Assembly: GCF_002940685.1 (NCBI RefSeq)
Contig: NZ_PNFP01000001.1
Coordinates: 310,001 to 374,000 of the forward strand
Direction: 5' to 3'
DNA length: 64,000 bases
Source: Ensifer adhaerens
GTDB lineage: Bacteria; Pseudomonadota; Alphaproteobacteria; Rhizobiales; Rhizobiaceae
Both the position numbers and the translations under genes were made by a program. The notes below the pieces were generated by a model. That model saw only the letters and a program-made list of their open reading frames with translations, did no database searches and had not been told where the DNA came from. Positions 17,860 through 26,505 of the stretch are shown in pieces (within the stretch, counting starts at the first letter, position 1; the number at the start of each line of letters is the position of its first letter).

Positions 17860-18432
17860 TCATGCTTTGATATTGGCAGCGTCGATCCAGCCAATATTTC
17901 CATCGTTGCGTCTGTAGACGATATTCAGATCGTCCTTGCCTGGGCTACGGAACATCAGGACGGGTTCGTCCGTCATGTCGAGCGCCATCACGGCGCTGGC
18001 GACAGACATCGTCCTCAACTGTTTCGTGCTTTCGGCGACGATCGTCGGTGCGTAATCCTCGGGGACTTCGTCATCCTCGAAGGGCACCGAATCCATCACT
18101 GTGTAGGCGACCTCGGCAGCGTTCTGTCCGTTGCCGTTATGGTGATCCTTCAGCTTGCGCTTGTAGCGACGCAGACGCTTTTCGATGCGATCCGACGCCG
18201 CGTCAAAGGCAGCCTGTGGGTCATTCGCCTGACCGTTCGCCTGCATAACCACGCCCGTATCGAGATGAAGCTTGCAGTCGGCGCTGAAGCGCGGCCCGGA
18301 TTTTTCCACAGTGACCTGGCTTGAATATCCTCCGTCGAAATATTTGGTAACGGCCTGCTCGATCTGCTCGCCGATGCGGGCACGGAACGAATCGCCGATT
18401 TCCATCTGTTTACCGGATACACGCACACTCAT
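17860..18432 (-). CDS. hpf: Long-form ribosome hibernation promoting factor
   Basis: A 190-residue ribosome-associated factor. The N-terminal S30AE domain (about 1-105) starts MSVRVSGKQMEIGDSFR and contains the basic helix DRIEKRLRRYKRKLKDHH; an acidic linker (VPFEDDEVPEDYAP) leads to the C-terminal dimerisation domain ending NIVYRRNDGNIGWID. Long HPF dimerises 70S ribosomes into 100S particles in stationary phase. The start at 18432 begins the domain; a longer frame to 18564 is rejected. It lies between rpoN and ptsN, a conserved position in proteobacteria. Confidence 0.96.
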   Translation of the reverse strand: MSVRVSGKQMEIGDSFRARIGEQIEQAVTKYFDGGYSSQVTVEKSGPRFSADCKLHLDTGVVMQANGQANDPQAAFDAASDRIEKRLRRYKRKLKDHHNGNGQNAAEVAYTVMDSVPFEDDEVPEDYAPTIVAESTKQLRTMSVASAVMALDMTDEPVLMFRSPGKDDLNIVYRRNDGNIGWIDAANIKA

Positions 18433-18624
18433 GGAGTTTCCTCTCTCGTTCGTGATTTGCGCAGCCAGTCTATTCCAAGCGGTCCCGTCATCCAAGCCTT
18501 TCAGACTTGCGGGGCGCCTCTGTCGCAGCCACCGGTCGCACCGGGAGGCTTCCGGGGCGAGCATGTCCCGGCAATTGCGGCGGGCTCATATCGCCTGTGT
18601 CGGAGAGAGTCAATCGAAGGTCGC

Positions 18625-18648
18625 AAAAAAGTTAATGCGCCTTAACTT
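18625..18648 (-). terminator. Weak terminator-like hairpin after rpoN
   Basis: On the minus strand, AAGTTAA and TTAACTT arms (7 bp, AT-rich) enclose GGCGCA and run into a T-tract just after the rpoN stop. It could give partial termination between rpoN and hpf. Confidence 0.5.
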
Positions 18649-18655
18649 CCGGTGC

Positions 18656-20194
18656 TCAGAAACCCGCGGCTTTGGCCAGCGCGCGCTTCTCCCGCCGGCG
18701 CTGCACGGAGGAGGGGATGTTCATCGCTTCCCGGTATTTGGCGACGGTGCGCCGGGCGATGTCGATGCCGGCCTTCTTCAGGCTGTCGACGATATCGTCG
18801 TCGGAAAGCACGGCTTCGGTGCTCTCCTCGAGGATCAGCGTGCGGATCCTGTGGCGCACGGATTCGGCCGAATGACTGTCGCCGCCCTCGGCCGAGCCGA
18901 TCGAGACCGTGAAGAAGTACTTGAGCTCGAACAGCCCGCGCGGCGTCAGCATGTACTTGTTCGAGGTGACGCGGCTGACGGTCGATTCATGCATCTTGAT
19001 CGCGTCGGCGACGGTCTTGAGGTTCAGCGGCCGCAAATGGCCGATGCCGTTGGCCAGGAACGCGTCCTGCTGGCGAACGATCTCGCTCGCGACCTTCATG
19101 ATCGTCCGGGCGCGCTGGTCGAGGCTGCGCGTCAGCCAGTTGGCGTTCTGCAGGCATTCGTTGAGGAAGGCCTGGTCGGCGCTGTTTTTCTGCGTGCCGC
19201 GCGATACTGAAGCGAAGTAGGCCTGATTGACCAGAACGCGCGGCAGCGCGTCCGGATTGAGCTCGACCAACCAGGAGCCGTCGGGGGCTGCGCGCACGAC
19301 GATATCGGGCACGATCGCCTCGCTGACGCTGGTCTCGAAGCTGGTGCCGGGTTTGGGATCGAGCTTGCGGATTTCCGCGAGCATGTCGATCAGGTCTTCC
19401 TCGTCGACGCCGCAGATCTTCTTGAGCGTTGCAAAGTCTCGCCGCGCCAGAAGTTCGAGATTGGCAAGCAGCGCCTCCATGGCCGGATCGAGGCGGTCGC
19501 GGGCGCGCAGCTGGATGGCGAGACATTCGCCGAGCGAGCGCGCGAAGACGCCGGGCGGGTCGAACTGCTGCAGCGTCAGAAGCACGCGCACGACGTCGGC
19601 ATGCGCGGCGCCCAGCCGCTCGCCGACCTCGCCGAGGTCCGCCTGCAGGTAGCCGGCGTCGTCGAGCTGGTCGATGAGATGCTGCGCGATCAGCCGGTCG
19701 GAGGCGTCCGGCAGCGCGAAGGGCAATTGTTCGAGCAGCGTTTCGCGCAGGCTCTTGCGGCCGGCGACGAAGTCGTCGAGGTCGTAGTCGTCGCCTTCGC
19801 CGCCGCCGGGCATCGATTTCCACTGGCCGAGCAGTTCCGGCGCGTCGGCGCGCTGCGGCGCCGTGTCGTCCTGAAAGACATTGGCAAAATCGGCATCGAG
19901 CTGGTCGTCGAGCCGCTCGCCGCTCTGCGACGTAGCGCTTTCATAGAGATCCGCCTGGCCGCCGCCGTCATCGCTTCCGGAAAGCTCGTCTCCGCCCGCC
20001 GTCTCGCTCCGCTCCGACACGGCGAGATCGTCATTTGCCTGAAATTCGAGCAGCGGGTTTTTCTCGACTTCCTGGGCGATGAACTGATTGAGCTCAAGAT
20101 GCGTCATCTGCAGCAGCTGGATCGACTGCATCAGCTGTGGCGTCATCACCAGGGACTGGGACTGGCGCAGATGAAGGCTGGCGGACAGTGCCAT
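18656..20194 (-). CDS. rpoN: RNA polymerase sigma-54 factor RpoN
   Basis: A 512-residue alternative sigma factor directing transcription from -24/-12 promoters with AAA+ activators, including nitrogen-fixation, dicarboxylate-transport and nitrogen-assimilation genes in rhizobia. Region I is the Gln/Leu-rich N-terminus (RQSQSLVMTPQLMQSIQLLQ). An acidic region II follows (about 50-125), then the core-binding domain and HTH. The RpoN box ARRTVAKYRE occupies residues 480-489. It is full length and intact. It sits downstream of lptB and upstream of hpf/ptsN; hairpins on both sides suggest its level is partly set independently of the lpt genes. Confidence 0.98.
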   Translation of the reverse strand: MALSASLHLRQSQSLVMTPQLMQSIQLLQMTHLELNQFIAQEVEKNPLLEFQANDDLAVSERSETAGGDELSGSDDGGGQADLYESATSQSGERLDDQLDADFANVFQDDTAPQRADAPELLGQWKSMPGGGEGDDYDLDDFVAGRKSLRETLLEQLPFALPDASDRLIAQHLIDQLDDAGYLQADLGEVGERLGAAHADVVRVLLTLQQFDPPGVFARSLGECLAIQLRARDRLDPAMEALLANLELLARRDFATLKKICGVDEEDLIDMLAEIRKLDPKPGTSFETSVSEAIVPDIVVRAAPDGSWLVELNPDALPRVLVNQAYFASVSRGTQKNSADQAFLNECLQNANWLTRSLDQRARTIMKVASEIVRQQDAFLANGIGHLRPLNLKTVADAIKMHESTVSRVTSNKYMLTPRGLFELKYFFTVSIGSAEGGDSHSAESVRHRIRTLILEESTEAVLSDDDIVDSLKKAGIDIARRTVAKYREAMNIPSSVQRRREKRALAKAAGF

Positions 20195-20308
20195 GCTGAC
20201 GCGAAACTCCCGAGAGATCTCCAGGGGCCGCGCGCTTCTCCGGTCGCCGGTGGCGGGCCCTTTTATAATTGGCCCAAAAATTGCTTATCGGAAAGGTTTG
20301 GTCAAGCG

Positions 20309-20336
20309 CGATCGCGGGCTGAATCGCCCGCGATCG
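20309..20336. terminator. Strong stem-loop between lptB and rpoN
   Basis: An 11-bp perfect GC-rich stem (CGATCGCGGGC / GCCCGCGATCG) with a six-base loop begins only 4 bp beyond the lptB stop on the minus strand. No T-run follows, so a processing or attenuation role is as likely as termination. Confidence 0.55.
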
Positions 20337-20340
20337 GGTC

Positions 20341-21159
20341 TCAGAGGCTGAAATTGTCGCCGAGATAGAGCCTGCGCACGTCAGGATTGGTGACAATATC
20401 GTTGGCGCGACCATGCGTCAGCACTTCGCCCGCATGGATGATATAGGCGCGGTCGATCAGGCCGAGCGTCTCGCGAACGTTATGATCGGTGATGAGCACG
20501 CCGATACCGCGCGAGGTCAGGTGGCGGACAAGCGCCTGGATGTCGGCGACCGAAATCGGATCGACGCCGGCAAAGGGCTCGTCGAGCAGCATGAAGGTCG
20601 GGTCGGTCGCAAGCGCACGGGCGATTTCGAGACGGCGGCGTTCGCCGCCGGAAAGCGCGATCGCCGGCGACTTGCGCAGATGGGTGATGTTGAACTCGCC
20701 GAGCAGGTCGTTGAGCTTGCTCTCGCGCCGCTCCAGGTTCTTGTCGTGGACCTCGAGAACCGCGCGGATGTTCTCCTCGACCGTCAGTCCGCGGAAGATC
20801 GACGCTTCCTGCGGCAGGTAACCGACGCCGAGACGCGCGCGCCGATACATCGGCATGGTCGTCACGTCGTTGCCGTTGATCTCGATCGAGCCCTCGTCGA
20901 CGGGCACGAGGCCGGTGATCATGTAGAAGCAGGTGGTCTTGCCGGCGCCGTTCGGGCCGAGCAGGCCCACGGCCTCACCGCGCCGCACCACCAGCGACAC
21001 GCCGTTGACGACCCGGCGCTCGCGATAGGCCTTGGTGAGCCCGCGGGCGATCAGCGTGCCGTCATAGCGCGCCTTGTCGACCGCATGGCCGGAAGCGACC
21101 GCAGCGGTCGCCGACGGTTTGCGGACCCGTTTGCGCTTGTGGAGGAAGGGAAGTTGCAC
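20341..21159 (-). CDS. lptB: LptB, ATPase of the LPS export ABC transporter
   Basis: A 272-residue ABC ATPase that energises LPS extraction from the inner membrane as part of LptB2FGC. Walker A is GPNGAGKT (68-75), the Q-loop YLPQEAS lies around 114-120, the signature is LSGGE (169-173) and Walker B is LLDEP (191-195). A basic N-terminal extension of about 32 residues precedes the ATPase core, longer than E. coli LptB but expected in rhizobial versions. It follows lptA by 12 bp in the lptC-lptA-lptB cluster and precedes rpoN, the conserved order. Confidence 0.96.
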   Translation of the reverse strand: MQLPFLHKRKRVRKPSATAAVASGHAVDKARYDGTLIARGLTKAYRERRVVNGVSLVVRRGEAVGLLGPNGAGKTTCFYMITGLVPVDEGSIEINGNDVTTMPMYRRARLGVGYLPQEASIFRGLTVEENIRAVLEVHDKNLERRESKLNDLLGEFNITHLRKSPAIALSGGERRRLEIARALATDPTFMLLDEPFAGVDPISVADIQALVRHLTSRGIGVLITDHNVRETLGLIDRAYIIHAGEVLTHGRANDIVTNPDVRRLYLGDNFSL

Positions 21160-21171
21160 GAGCGGTCTACG

Positions 21172-21741
21172 TCAGTTCTTCTTGCGGGACTGCGGGTCGA
21201 GCTGGATCTGCACGCGGCCGCCGCAGGCTTCGAGCTGGGCCTCTCCGGTTTCCATCTGGACGTTGAGCTGGCAGCCGACGAAAACGTTCTTGCCTTCCGA
21301 CAGAACGACCTTGTCGCCCTTGAGAACGAAGACCTGCTTGGTCATGTCGAACGAACCGGTATCGGCCGTCGCCTGTTGCGTGCCGGAGCTCAGGAACACC
21401 TTTTCGCTGACCTCGATACGGTCGATGTCGGCGTCGCCGCTCGAAACCGAGCCGCCGCCGGACTTGTAGAAGACGACCATGTTGCCGGCCTGCAGCGTCG
21501 TCGTGCCCTGCACGACCTTGACGTTGCCAGTAAAGATCGCTTTGCTTTCCGGGTCCTTGATTTCGAGCTTGTCGCTCTCGATCTGGATCGGCTTGTCGTT
21601 GGACAGTTCAAGGCCCTTCATCTTGCTCGACGTGGCCTGCGCAAAAGCGCCGGAGGCAATAATCAAAGCGCCCGCTCCGGCAATGGCCAGGCTGGCGGAA
21701 ATCTTCAAAAATGAGGCGGTTGTGACCGACATGGAGTGCAC
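21172..21741 (-). CDS. lptA: LptA, periplasmic LPS transport protein (OstA-like)
   Basis: A 189-residue protein with a signal peptide (hydrophobic core at about 12-33, cleavage likely after ASGAFA) and an OstA beta-jellyroll domain (IQIESDKLEIKDPESKAIFTG, then NVKVVQGTTTLQAGNMVVFY). LptA polymerises to bridge LptC and LptD across the periplasm. The start is either GTG 21741, with AGGA close upstream, or ATG 21732 three codons inside; the GTG is annotated. It lies 6 bp from lptC and 12 bp from lptB, consistent with one transcript. Confidence 0.93.
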   Translation of the reverse strand: MHSMSVTTASFLKISASLAIAGAGALIIASGAFAQATSSKMKGLELSNDKPIQIESDKLEIKDPESKAIFTGNVKVVQGTTTLQAGNMVVFYKSGGGSVSSGDADIDRIEVSEKVFLSSGTQQATADTGSFDMTKQVFVLKGDKVVLSEGKNVFVGCQLNVQMETGEAQLEACGGRVQIQLDPQSRKKN

Positions 21742-21747
21742 CGGGTC

Positions 21748-22416
21748 CTATTTCGCGTTCTTGCGGATGGCGGTGGGCTCGACGTTCACCCTCACCATGC
21801 CCTCGAATATTACAATACGTCCCTTATCCGTCATTCGCAGCGTCTGCGCAATGATCGAACCGCCCTTCATGCTGATCGCAACGGGCTTCTTCGTTTCCAT
21901 CTCGCCGGCATTGATGTCCAGATAGGCCGACTGGAAGTCGGCGTTGATGCCATTATTGACGGAAATGGTGAACGGGGCGTTCATGTCGAGCGTATTGGCG
22001 CCGCGATCGTAGATGCCGTTGGTGGCGTCCACCGTCGCGATCATGGAATCCTTCATCGGCATTTCCGCGTGGATCGTCTGCAGCGTGATGATATCGGGGT
22101 TGGCGATATCCTGGAGCGCCCGCTGCGCCTTCATCGAATAGCTGATGCCCTGTTTGTTGCGGCCGGAAATCGCCGGGTTCTTCATGACGATCTTGCCGTC
22201 CTCGATCGTTGCGGTCTCGATCTGCAGGTCGACGGGCAGGAAGGCGCGCACGAAGGATACGGCGGCAAATACGATGGCGATGATGCCGGCGACGATCGGC
22301 AGGATGACCTTCAGGCGGCGCACGCGCGCGGAATGCCGCGCGGCAAGCGCATAGGCGTCGGCGGAGCTCGCACCCGTATCGGCAAAGATGCCCGGGGCTG
22401 GCGCGTGGTTCAACAT
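21748..22416 (-). CDS. lptC: LptC, inner-membrane LPS export subunit
   Basis: A 222-residue bitopic protein with one membrane segment at about residues 37-60 (VILPIVAGIIAIVFAAVSFV) and a periplasmic LptC beta-jellyroll domain behind it. It passes LPS from the LptBFG complex to LptA. The 36-residue cytoplasmic N-terminus is longer than in E. coli, a common feature of alphaproteobacterial LptC. It is the first gene of the minus-strand lpt-rpoN-hpf-ptsN series and is divergent from sppA across a 265-bp gap that holds both promoters. Confidence 0.92.
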   Translation of the reverse strand: MLNHAPAPGIFADTGASSADAYALAARHSARVRRLKVILPIVAGIIAIVFAAVSFVRAFLPVDLQIETATIEDGKIVMKNPAISGRNKQGISYSMKAQRALQDIANPDIITLQTIHAEMPMKDSMIATVDATNGIYDRGANTLDMNAPFTISVNNGINADFQSAYLDINAGEMETKKPVAISMKGGSIIAQTLRMTDKGRIVIFEGMVRVNVEPTAIRKNAK

Positions 22417-22681
22417 GGAAGGGCCTGTCGGTTCTACTGCTTTTATTGTCGTTGACCCGGTGAAGGGTCATTTACATACATGGGTGTAAGTCGTCGCAAA
22501 TATGGATATTTTTTGCTGCCGCACAATGGCGCCGCAAAAAAACTCGGGTGAAGCGCAAAAACGCCAGCCGCGGCTTTCAACCGTGGCCAAGCGCGTCTAT
22601 GGAATATGCCTCTGCGCGCGCAGATAGCATGTTCCTGCGGAAACTGACAGAAGCTGCGCCAACAAATCGGGAGAAACCCAC

Positions 22682-23641
22682 ATGGACGAACTCGCCATCG
22701 CCGATCGCCGCAGCTTGCGCCGGAAATTGAGTTTCTGGCGCTTTGTGGTGGCGGGCCTGCTTCTCGTCGCCGCATTCGCGATCTTTGCCTGGTCGGGGGC
22801 TGCCGACGACGTCGGCCGCAACAGGCAGCATGTGGCGCGCGTCGCAATCACCGGCTTGATCCAGGATGACCGAGAGCTGCTCGAACGTCTCCAGAAAATC
22901 GCCGACAACGACAGCGTCAAGGCGCTGGTCGTGACCATTTCGTCGCCGGGCGGCACGACCTATGGCGGCGAGGTCATCTATAAGGCGATCCGCAAGGTTG
23001 CCGCCAAGAAGCCTGTCGTTTCCGATGTCCGCACGCTTGCCGCGTCGGCGGGCTACATGATCGCGCTCGGCGGCGACACGATCGTTGCCGGCGAAAGCTC
23101 GATCACCGGCTCCATCGGCGTCATCTTCCAGTACCCGCAGATCAAGGAGCTGATGGATAAGCTCGGCGTTTCCCTGGAATCGATCAAGTCGCGGCCGCTG
23201 AAGGCCGAGCCGTCGCCCTTCCATCCGGCGAGCGACGAGGCAAAGGCCGTGATCCAGTCGATGATCGACGACAGCTACGCCTGGTTCGTCGACCTGGTTG
23301 CCGAGCGCCGCAAGCTGCCGCGTCCGGACGCACTGCTGCTCGCCGACGGACGCATTTTCACCGGCCGCCAGGCGCTCAAGGCGAAGCTTGTCGACACGCT
23401 TGGCGGAGAAGACGAAATTCGTGCCTTCCTCACGGAGAAAAAGGTATCCAAGGACCTGCCGATCGTGGATTGGGAAGCGCCGCGCAAGACCCTGCCTTTT
23501 GGTCTCGGCGCGATCGCCGCCAACTGGATCAAGATGTTGGGATATGACGCTTTTCCGGCAATGAGCGGGCTCGAAAAAGTTGCGGGCGACAAGTTGTTTC
23601 TTGACGGTCTTGTTTCGGTTTGGCAGGTTGATGGCCAATGA
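22682..23641 (+). CDS. sppA: SppA-like signal peptide peptidase (S49 family)
   Basis: A 319-residue membrane-anchored serine protease degrading cleaved signal peptides. One membrane segment lies at about 19-37, followed by a ClpP-like fold. The nucleophile is probably Ser122 in LAASAGYMIA, followed by SITGSIGV, and the general base probably Lys174 in RPLKAEPSPF, the Ser/Lys dyad pattern of the short (single-domain) SppA form. It precedes ihfB by 130 bp. Divergent orientation from lptC separates it from the LPS cluster. Confidence 0.9.
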   Translation: MDELAIADRRSLRRKLSFWRFVVAGLLLVAAFAIFAWSGAADDVGRNRQHVARVAITGLIQDDRELLERLQKIADNDSVKALVVTISSPGGTTYGGEVIYKAIRKVAAKKPVVSDVRTLAASAGYMIALGGDTIVAGESSITGSIGVIFQYPQIKELMDKLGVSLESIKSRPLKAEPSPFHPASDEAKAVIQSMIDDSYAWFVDLVAERRKLPRPDALLLADGRIFTGRQALKAKLVDTLGGEDEIRAFLTEKKVSKDLPIVDWEAPRKTLPFGLGAIAANWIKMLGYDAFPAMSGLEKVAGDKLFLDGLVSVWQVDGQ

Positions 23642-23771
23642 GCAAGGCGACATATACCCAGCCTGAACCGTGAAGCGATGTCGGTGATTTCGCAAATGCC
23701 GCGCACCGCCTTGCGGAAATCACAATGCAGACCGAAAAAAGCAAAACAAACAAGAATTTGAGGGGGCGACA

Positions 23772-24074
23772 GTGATCAAGTCAGAACTGGTGCAGATTGT
23801 TGCAGCTCGCAATCCGCATCTCTACCACCGCGATGTCGAAAATATCGTCAACGCGGTCCTCGATGAGATCACCGACGCGCTCGCCGCAGGCAACCGTGTC
23901 GAACTGCGCGGCTTCGGTGCCTTCTCGGTCAAGAACCGGCCGTCGCGGTCCGGACGCAACCCACGCACCGGCGATTCCGTTTTCGTCGAGGAAAAGTGGG
24001 TTCCGTTCTTCAAGACCGGCAAGGAACTGCGCGAGCGGCTCAATCCGGGCATGAACGGCGACGACGAGGATTGA
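23772..24074 (+). CDS. ihfB: Integration host factor beta subunit
   Basis: A 100-residue DNA-bending protein of the HU/IHF family. Characteristic features are the start [15 protein letters not shown], the [13 protein letters not shown] strand and the beta-arm signature GRNPRTGD that intercalates into DNA. It pairs with IhfA; in rhizobia IHF assists sigma-54 promoters such as nif and fix. Translation probably starts at GTG 23772 with GGGGG upstream. An acidic C-terminal tail (GDDED) is typical of alphaproteobacterial IhfB. Confidence 0.95.
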   Translation: MIKSELVQIVAARNPHLYHRDVENIVNAVLDEITDALAAGNRVELRGFGAFSVKNRPSRSGRNPRTGDSVFVEEKWVPFFKTGKELRERLNPGMNGDDED

Positions 24075-24181
24075 TCGTCCTTGGCGGTCGCCAGAGGCCC
24101 GCAAACGACCCCTGTAGTCGAGGCCCGTTGCCGGCAAGCGTCCGGCAAAGAGAACGGGTGTCGGCGAAATGGAGCGATTGA

Positions 24182-24526
24182 ATGTTCAAGAAACTGATCA
24201 ACATCGTTGTTCTCGTGCCGGTCGCCATCGTCCTGATCGTGCTGAGCGTAGCCAATCGCCAGAGCGTGACGCTGGCGCTGAACCCGTTCCGGCCTGAAGA
24301 CAGCGTGCTTTCCGTCAGTGCGCCGTTCTTCGTCTTCCTGTTCCTTGCCGCGATCGTCGGCGTCATTCTCGGCGCTGCCGCAACCTGGTTCAGCCAGGGC
24401 AAGTACCGCAAGCGCGCGCGCAGCGAAGCGAGCGAAGCGCTGAAATGGCACCGCGAAGCTGAAAAGCACCGCAGCCAGGCGGAAAAGCTCGCGACCCAGG
24501 CGACGCTCGCCGCTCCGCAGAACTGA
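24182..24526 (+). CDS. LapA-domain (DUF1049) inner-membrane protein
   Basis: A 114-residue protein with two membrane segments (about 7-24 and 48-68) and a cytoplasmic helical tail rich in Lys, Glu and Ala (residues 72-110), the LapA/DUF1049 layout. In E. coli LapA works with LapB in LPS assembly control; rhizobial members lack a linked lapB, so only the family is assigned. It starts 107 bp after ihfB, a pairing common in proteobacteria, and probably belongs to the same transcript. Confidence 0.88.
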   Translation: MFKKLINIVVLVPVAIVLIVLSVANRQSVTLALNPFRPEDSVLSVSAPFFVFLFLAAIVGVILGAAATWFSQGKYRKRARSEASEALKWHREAEKHRSQAEKLATQATLAAPQN

Positions 24527-24585
24527 TCAAGGCAGACATCCCCGAAGACCCGGGACGGCATGATCGCTCGGCCGGCGTCGGGCCT

Positions 24586-25044
24586 TCAGCTGGCGGCTTC
24601 CGGCGTCCCGCCGACGGCGGCGCTGAAATCGGCGAAGAATTGCTGTGCCAGTTTCTTGGCGGTCGAGTCGATCAGGCGTGAGCCGAGCTGTGCGAGTTTG
24701 CCGCCGATCTCCGCCTTGACGTCGTAGCGCAGCACCGTTTCTTCCCCGTCTTCGCTCAAGGCGACGTCCGCGCCGCCCTTGGCAAAGCCGGCAATGCCGC
24801 CCTTTCCCTCGCCCGAGATCGTATAGCTCTCCGGCGGATTGAGATTGGAGAGCATGACATTGCCGGTGAAGGAGGCCGAGACCGGGCCGATCTTGATCTT
24901 CACCACGGCCGCAAGCTCGGTTGGCGATTTCATCTCCAGCGATTGGCAGCCGGGGATGCATCGCTTGAGGATGTCCGGGTCGTTGAGGCCACGCCACACC
25001 GCGTCGCGCCCAGCCGAAATCCGCTCTTCGCCGGTCATGTCCAT
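24586..25044 (-). CDS. CoxG-like SRPBCC-family protein
   Basis: A 152-residue protein of the carbon monoxide dehydrogenase subunit G (CoxG) family, with a START-like hydrophobic-cavity fold. Seen are VWRGLNDPDILKRCIPGCQS, a GPVSASFTGNV strand, and a C-terminal helix (LIDSTAKKLAQQFFADFSA). CoxG recruits CO dehydrogenase to the membrane in carboxydotrophs, but no molybdenum hydroxylase genes are present here, so a lipid- or cofactor-binding role is open. The gene is alone, convergent with the LapA gene and divergent from the methyltransferase. Confidence 0.87.
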   Translation of the reverse strand: MDMTGEERISAGRDAVWRGLNDPDILKRCIPGCQSLEMKSPTELAAVVKIKIGPVSASFTGNVMLSNLNPPESYTISGEGKGGIAGFAKGGADVALSEDGEETVLRYDVKAEIGGKLAQLGSRLIDSTAKKLAQQFFADFSAAVGGTPEAAS

Positions 25045-25350
25045 GCGTTTCCTCCCCCGTCCTGTGCCTTGCGCCCGGTATCGCGCGCAAGAGGTCCTCC
25101 GGACACATTAGACCTGCCGCTGATTGTCCGGAAGCCGGTTGTGGCTCGAGGAAATCTGCGGCGGGTTCTTGCGCCTTGATCTTCGCAAAACGGAAACGGC
25201 TTTGCCAAGAGCATCAGCGATGCTATTTGCAGCTTCAATGGATGCCGTGGCTGAAAGCTGCGGCGACAAACCTCATGGCGTCCGCCCGCTCGTACCGGAT
25301 ACTGCGCAGGGCAGGCGGCGCATGCTCTAACAAAGCCCAGGGATTTCAGC
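25045..25350. other. 306-bp divergent gap between CoxG-like gene and methyltransferase
   Basis: No gene is seen. A GGGGGAGGAAAC ribosome site for the CoxG-like gene lies at the left end. A short AGCAT/ATGCT hairpin occurs near 25210. The promoters of both divergent genes must lie here, but no strong -35/-10 pair was recognised. Confidence 0.4.
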
Positions 25351-26505
25351 GTGAAGGAAAAGGACCGGCGGTCGAAGAATGCCTCCGTGACGACGGCCAA
25401 GGGCCGCGGTGCCGAGGCGCGTGGCGGCGGCCGCCACGGGGAGAAGCGGCCGGCACCGCAGAAAGGCGGCGGCTTCAAGGAGCGGCCAACGCGACCGGCG
25501 GCAACGCAGGGCGCGGAGATGCGTGAGAAGCCGGCAAAGCATGCGCCTGTGCAGGAAACGCCGGCGCGGGTGATCGCGCGGCGAACCGGTGACAAGCCGG
25601 CCGAGCGCGTGCCGCTCATTCTCGAAACGTCGGACGCATCCGGCTATCACCTGATCGACAGCGGCGCCGGCGAAAAACTCGAGCAATACGGTCCCTACCG
25701 CATCGTGCGCCCCGAGGCGCAGGCGCTCTGGCCGCGCAGCCTGCCCGATAGCGTCTGGGAAAAGGCCGACGCGATCTTCACCGGCGACACCGACGAAGAC
25801 GGCATGGGCCGCTGGCGCTTTCCCGGCGCCGTGCTCGGCGAGACCTGGCCGATGCAGCTTCTCGGTACCGATTTCCACGGACGCTTCACCTCGTTCCGCC
25901 ATGTCGGCGTCTTTCCCGAACAGCTTGCGCACTGGAGCTGGGTGAAGGACCAGGTGGAGGCGGCCGGACGGCCGCTGAAGGTCCTGAACCTCTTCGGCTA
26001 CACCGGCGTCGCCTCGCTGATCGCCGCCAGGGCCGGCGCCGAGGTCACCCATGTCGACGCCTCGAAGAAGGCGATCGGCTGGGCGCGCGAAAACCAGCAG
26101 CTGGCGCGCGCCGAAAACCTGCCGATCCGCTGGATCTGCGACGACGCAATGAAGTTCATCCAGCGCGAGGAGCGTCGCGGCAGCCGCTACGACATCATCC
26201 TGACCGACCCGCCGAAGTTCGGTCGTGGTCCGAACGGCGAGGTCTGGCAGCTCTTCGACCATCTGGCGGCCATGCTCGACATCTGCCGGGAAATCCTGTC
26301 GCCCGAGGCACGCGGCCTGGTGTTGACGGCCTATTCGATCCGGGCGAGCTTCTATTCGATCCATGAACTGATGCGCGAGACGATGCGCGGCCGCGGCGGC
26401 CGGGTGGAGTCGGGCGAACTCATCATCCGCGAGGGCGGGCTTGACGGCCGCGAGCCGGGCAGGGCGCTTTCGACCTCTCTCTTCAGCCGCTGGGTACCGC
26501 AATGA
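25351..26505 (+). CDS. Class I SAM-dependent methyltransferase, RlmI/YwbD-like, with disordered basic N-terminus
   Basis: A 384-residue protein. Residues 1-85 are low complexity, rich in Lys, Arg, Gly and Pro, and probably disordered or RNA-contacting. The Rossmann domain follows: motif I LNLFGYTGVASLIAARAGAEVTHVDASKKAI starting near 212, the acidic DDAMKFI, and motif IV DIILTDPPKFGRG near 288, the DPPKF form typical of 23S rRNA cytosine methyltransferases such as RlmI. Its target is probably rRNA but is not proven. The GTG start at 25351 is the first plausible codon. It overlaps the SpoU methyltransferase gene by 4 bp, so the two RNA-modification genes are translationally coupled. Confidence 0.87.
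   Translation: MKEKDRRSKNASVTTAKGRGAEARGGGRHGEKRPAPQKGGGFKERPTRPAATQGAEMREKPAKHAPVQETPARVIARRTGDKPAERVPLILETSDASGYHLIDSGAGEKLEQYGPYRIVRPEAQALWPRSLPDSVWEKADAIFTGDTDEDGMGRWRFPGAVLGETWPMQLLGTDFHGRFTSFRHVGVFPEQLAHWSWVKDQVEAAGRPLKVLNLFGYTGVASLIAARAGAEVTHVDASKKAIGWARENQQLARAENLPIRWICDDAMKFIQREERRGSRYDIILTDPPKFGRGPNGEVWQLFDHLAAMLDICREILSPEARGLVLTAYSIRASFYSIHELMRETMRGRGGRVESGELIIREGGLDGREPGRALSTSLFSRWVPQ

Noticed and set aside
18631-18646. CtrA-like TTAA...TTAA between rpoN and hpf
   Set aside because: The spacer is six bases rather than seven, and the repeat is better explained as a hairpin running into a T-tract after rpoN.
24586-25044. Carbon monoxide dehydrogenase system
   Set aside because: Only a CoxG-like gene is present; no molybdenum hydroxylase subunits or maturation genes flank it.
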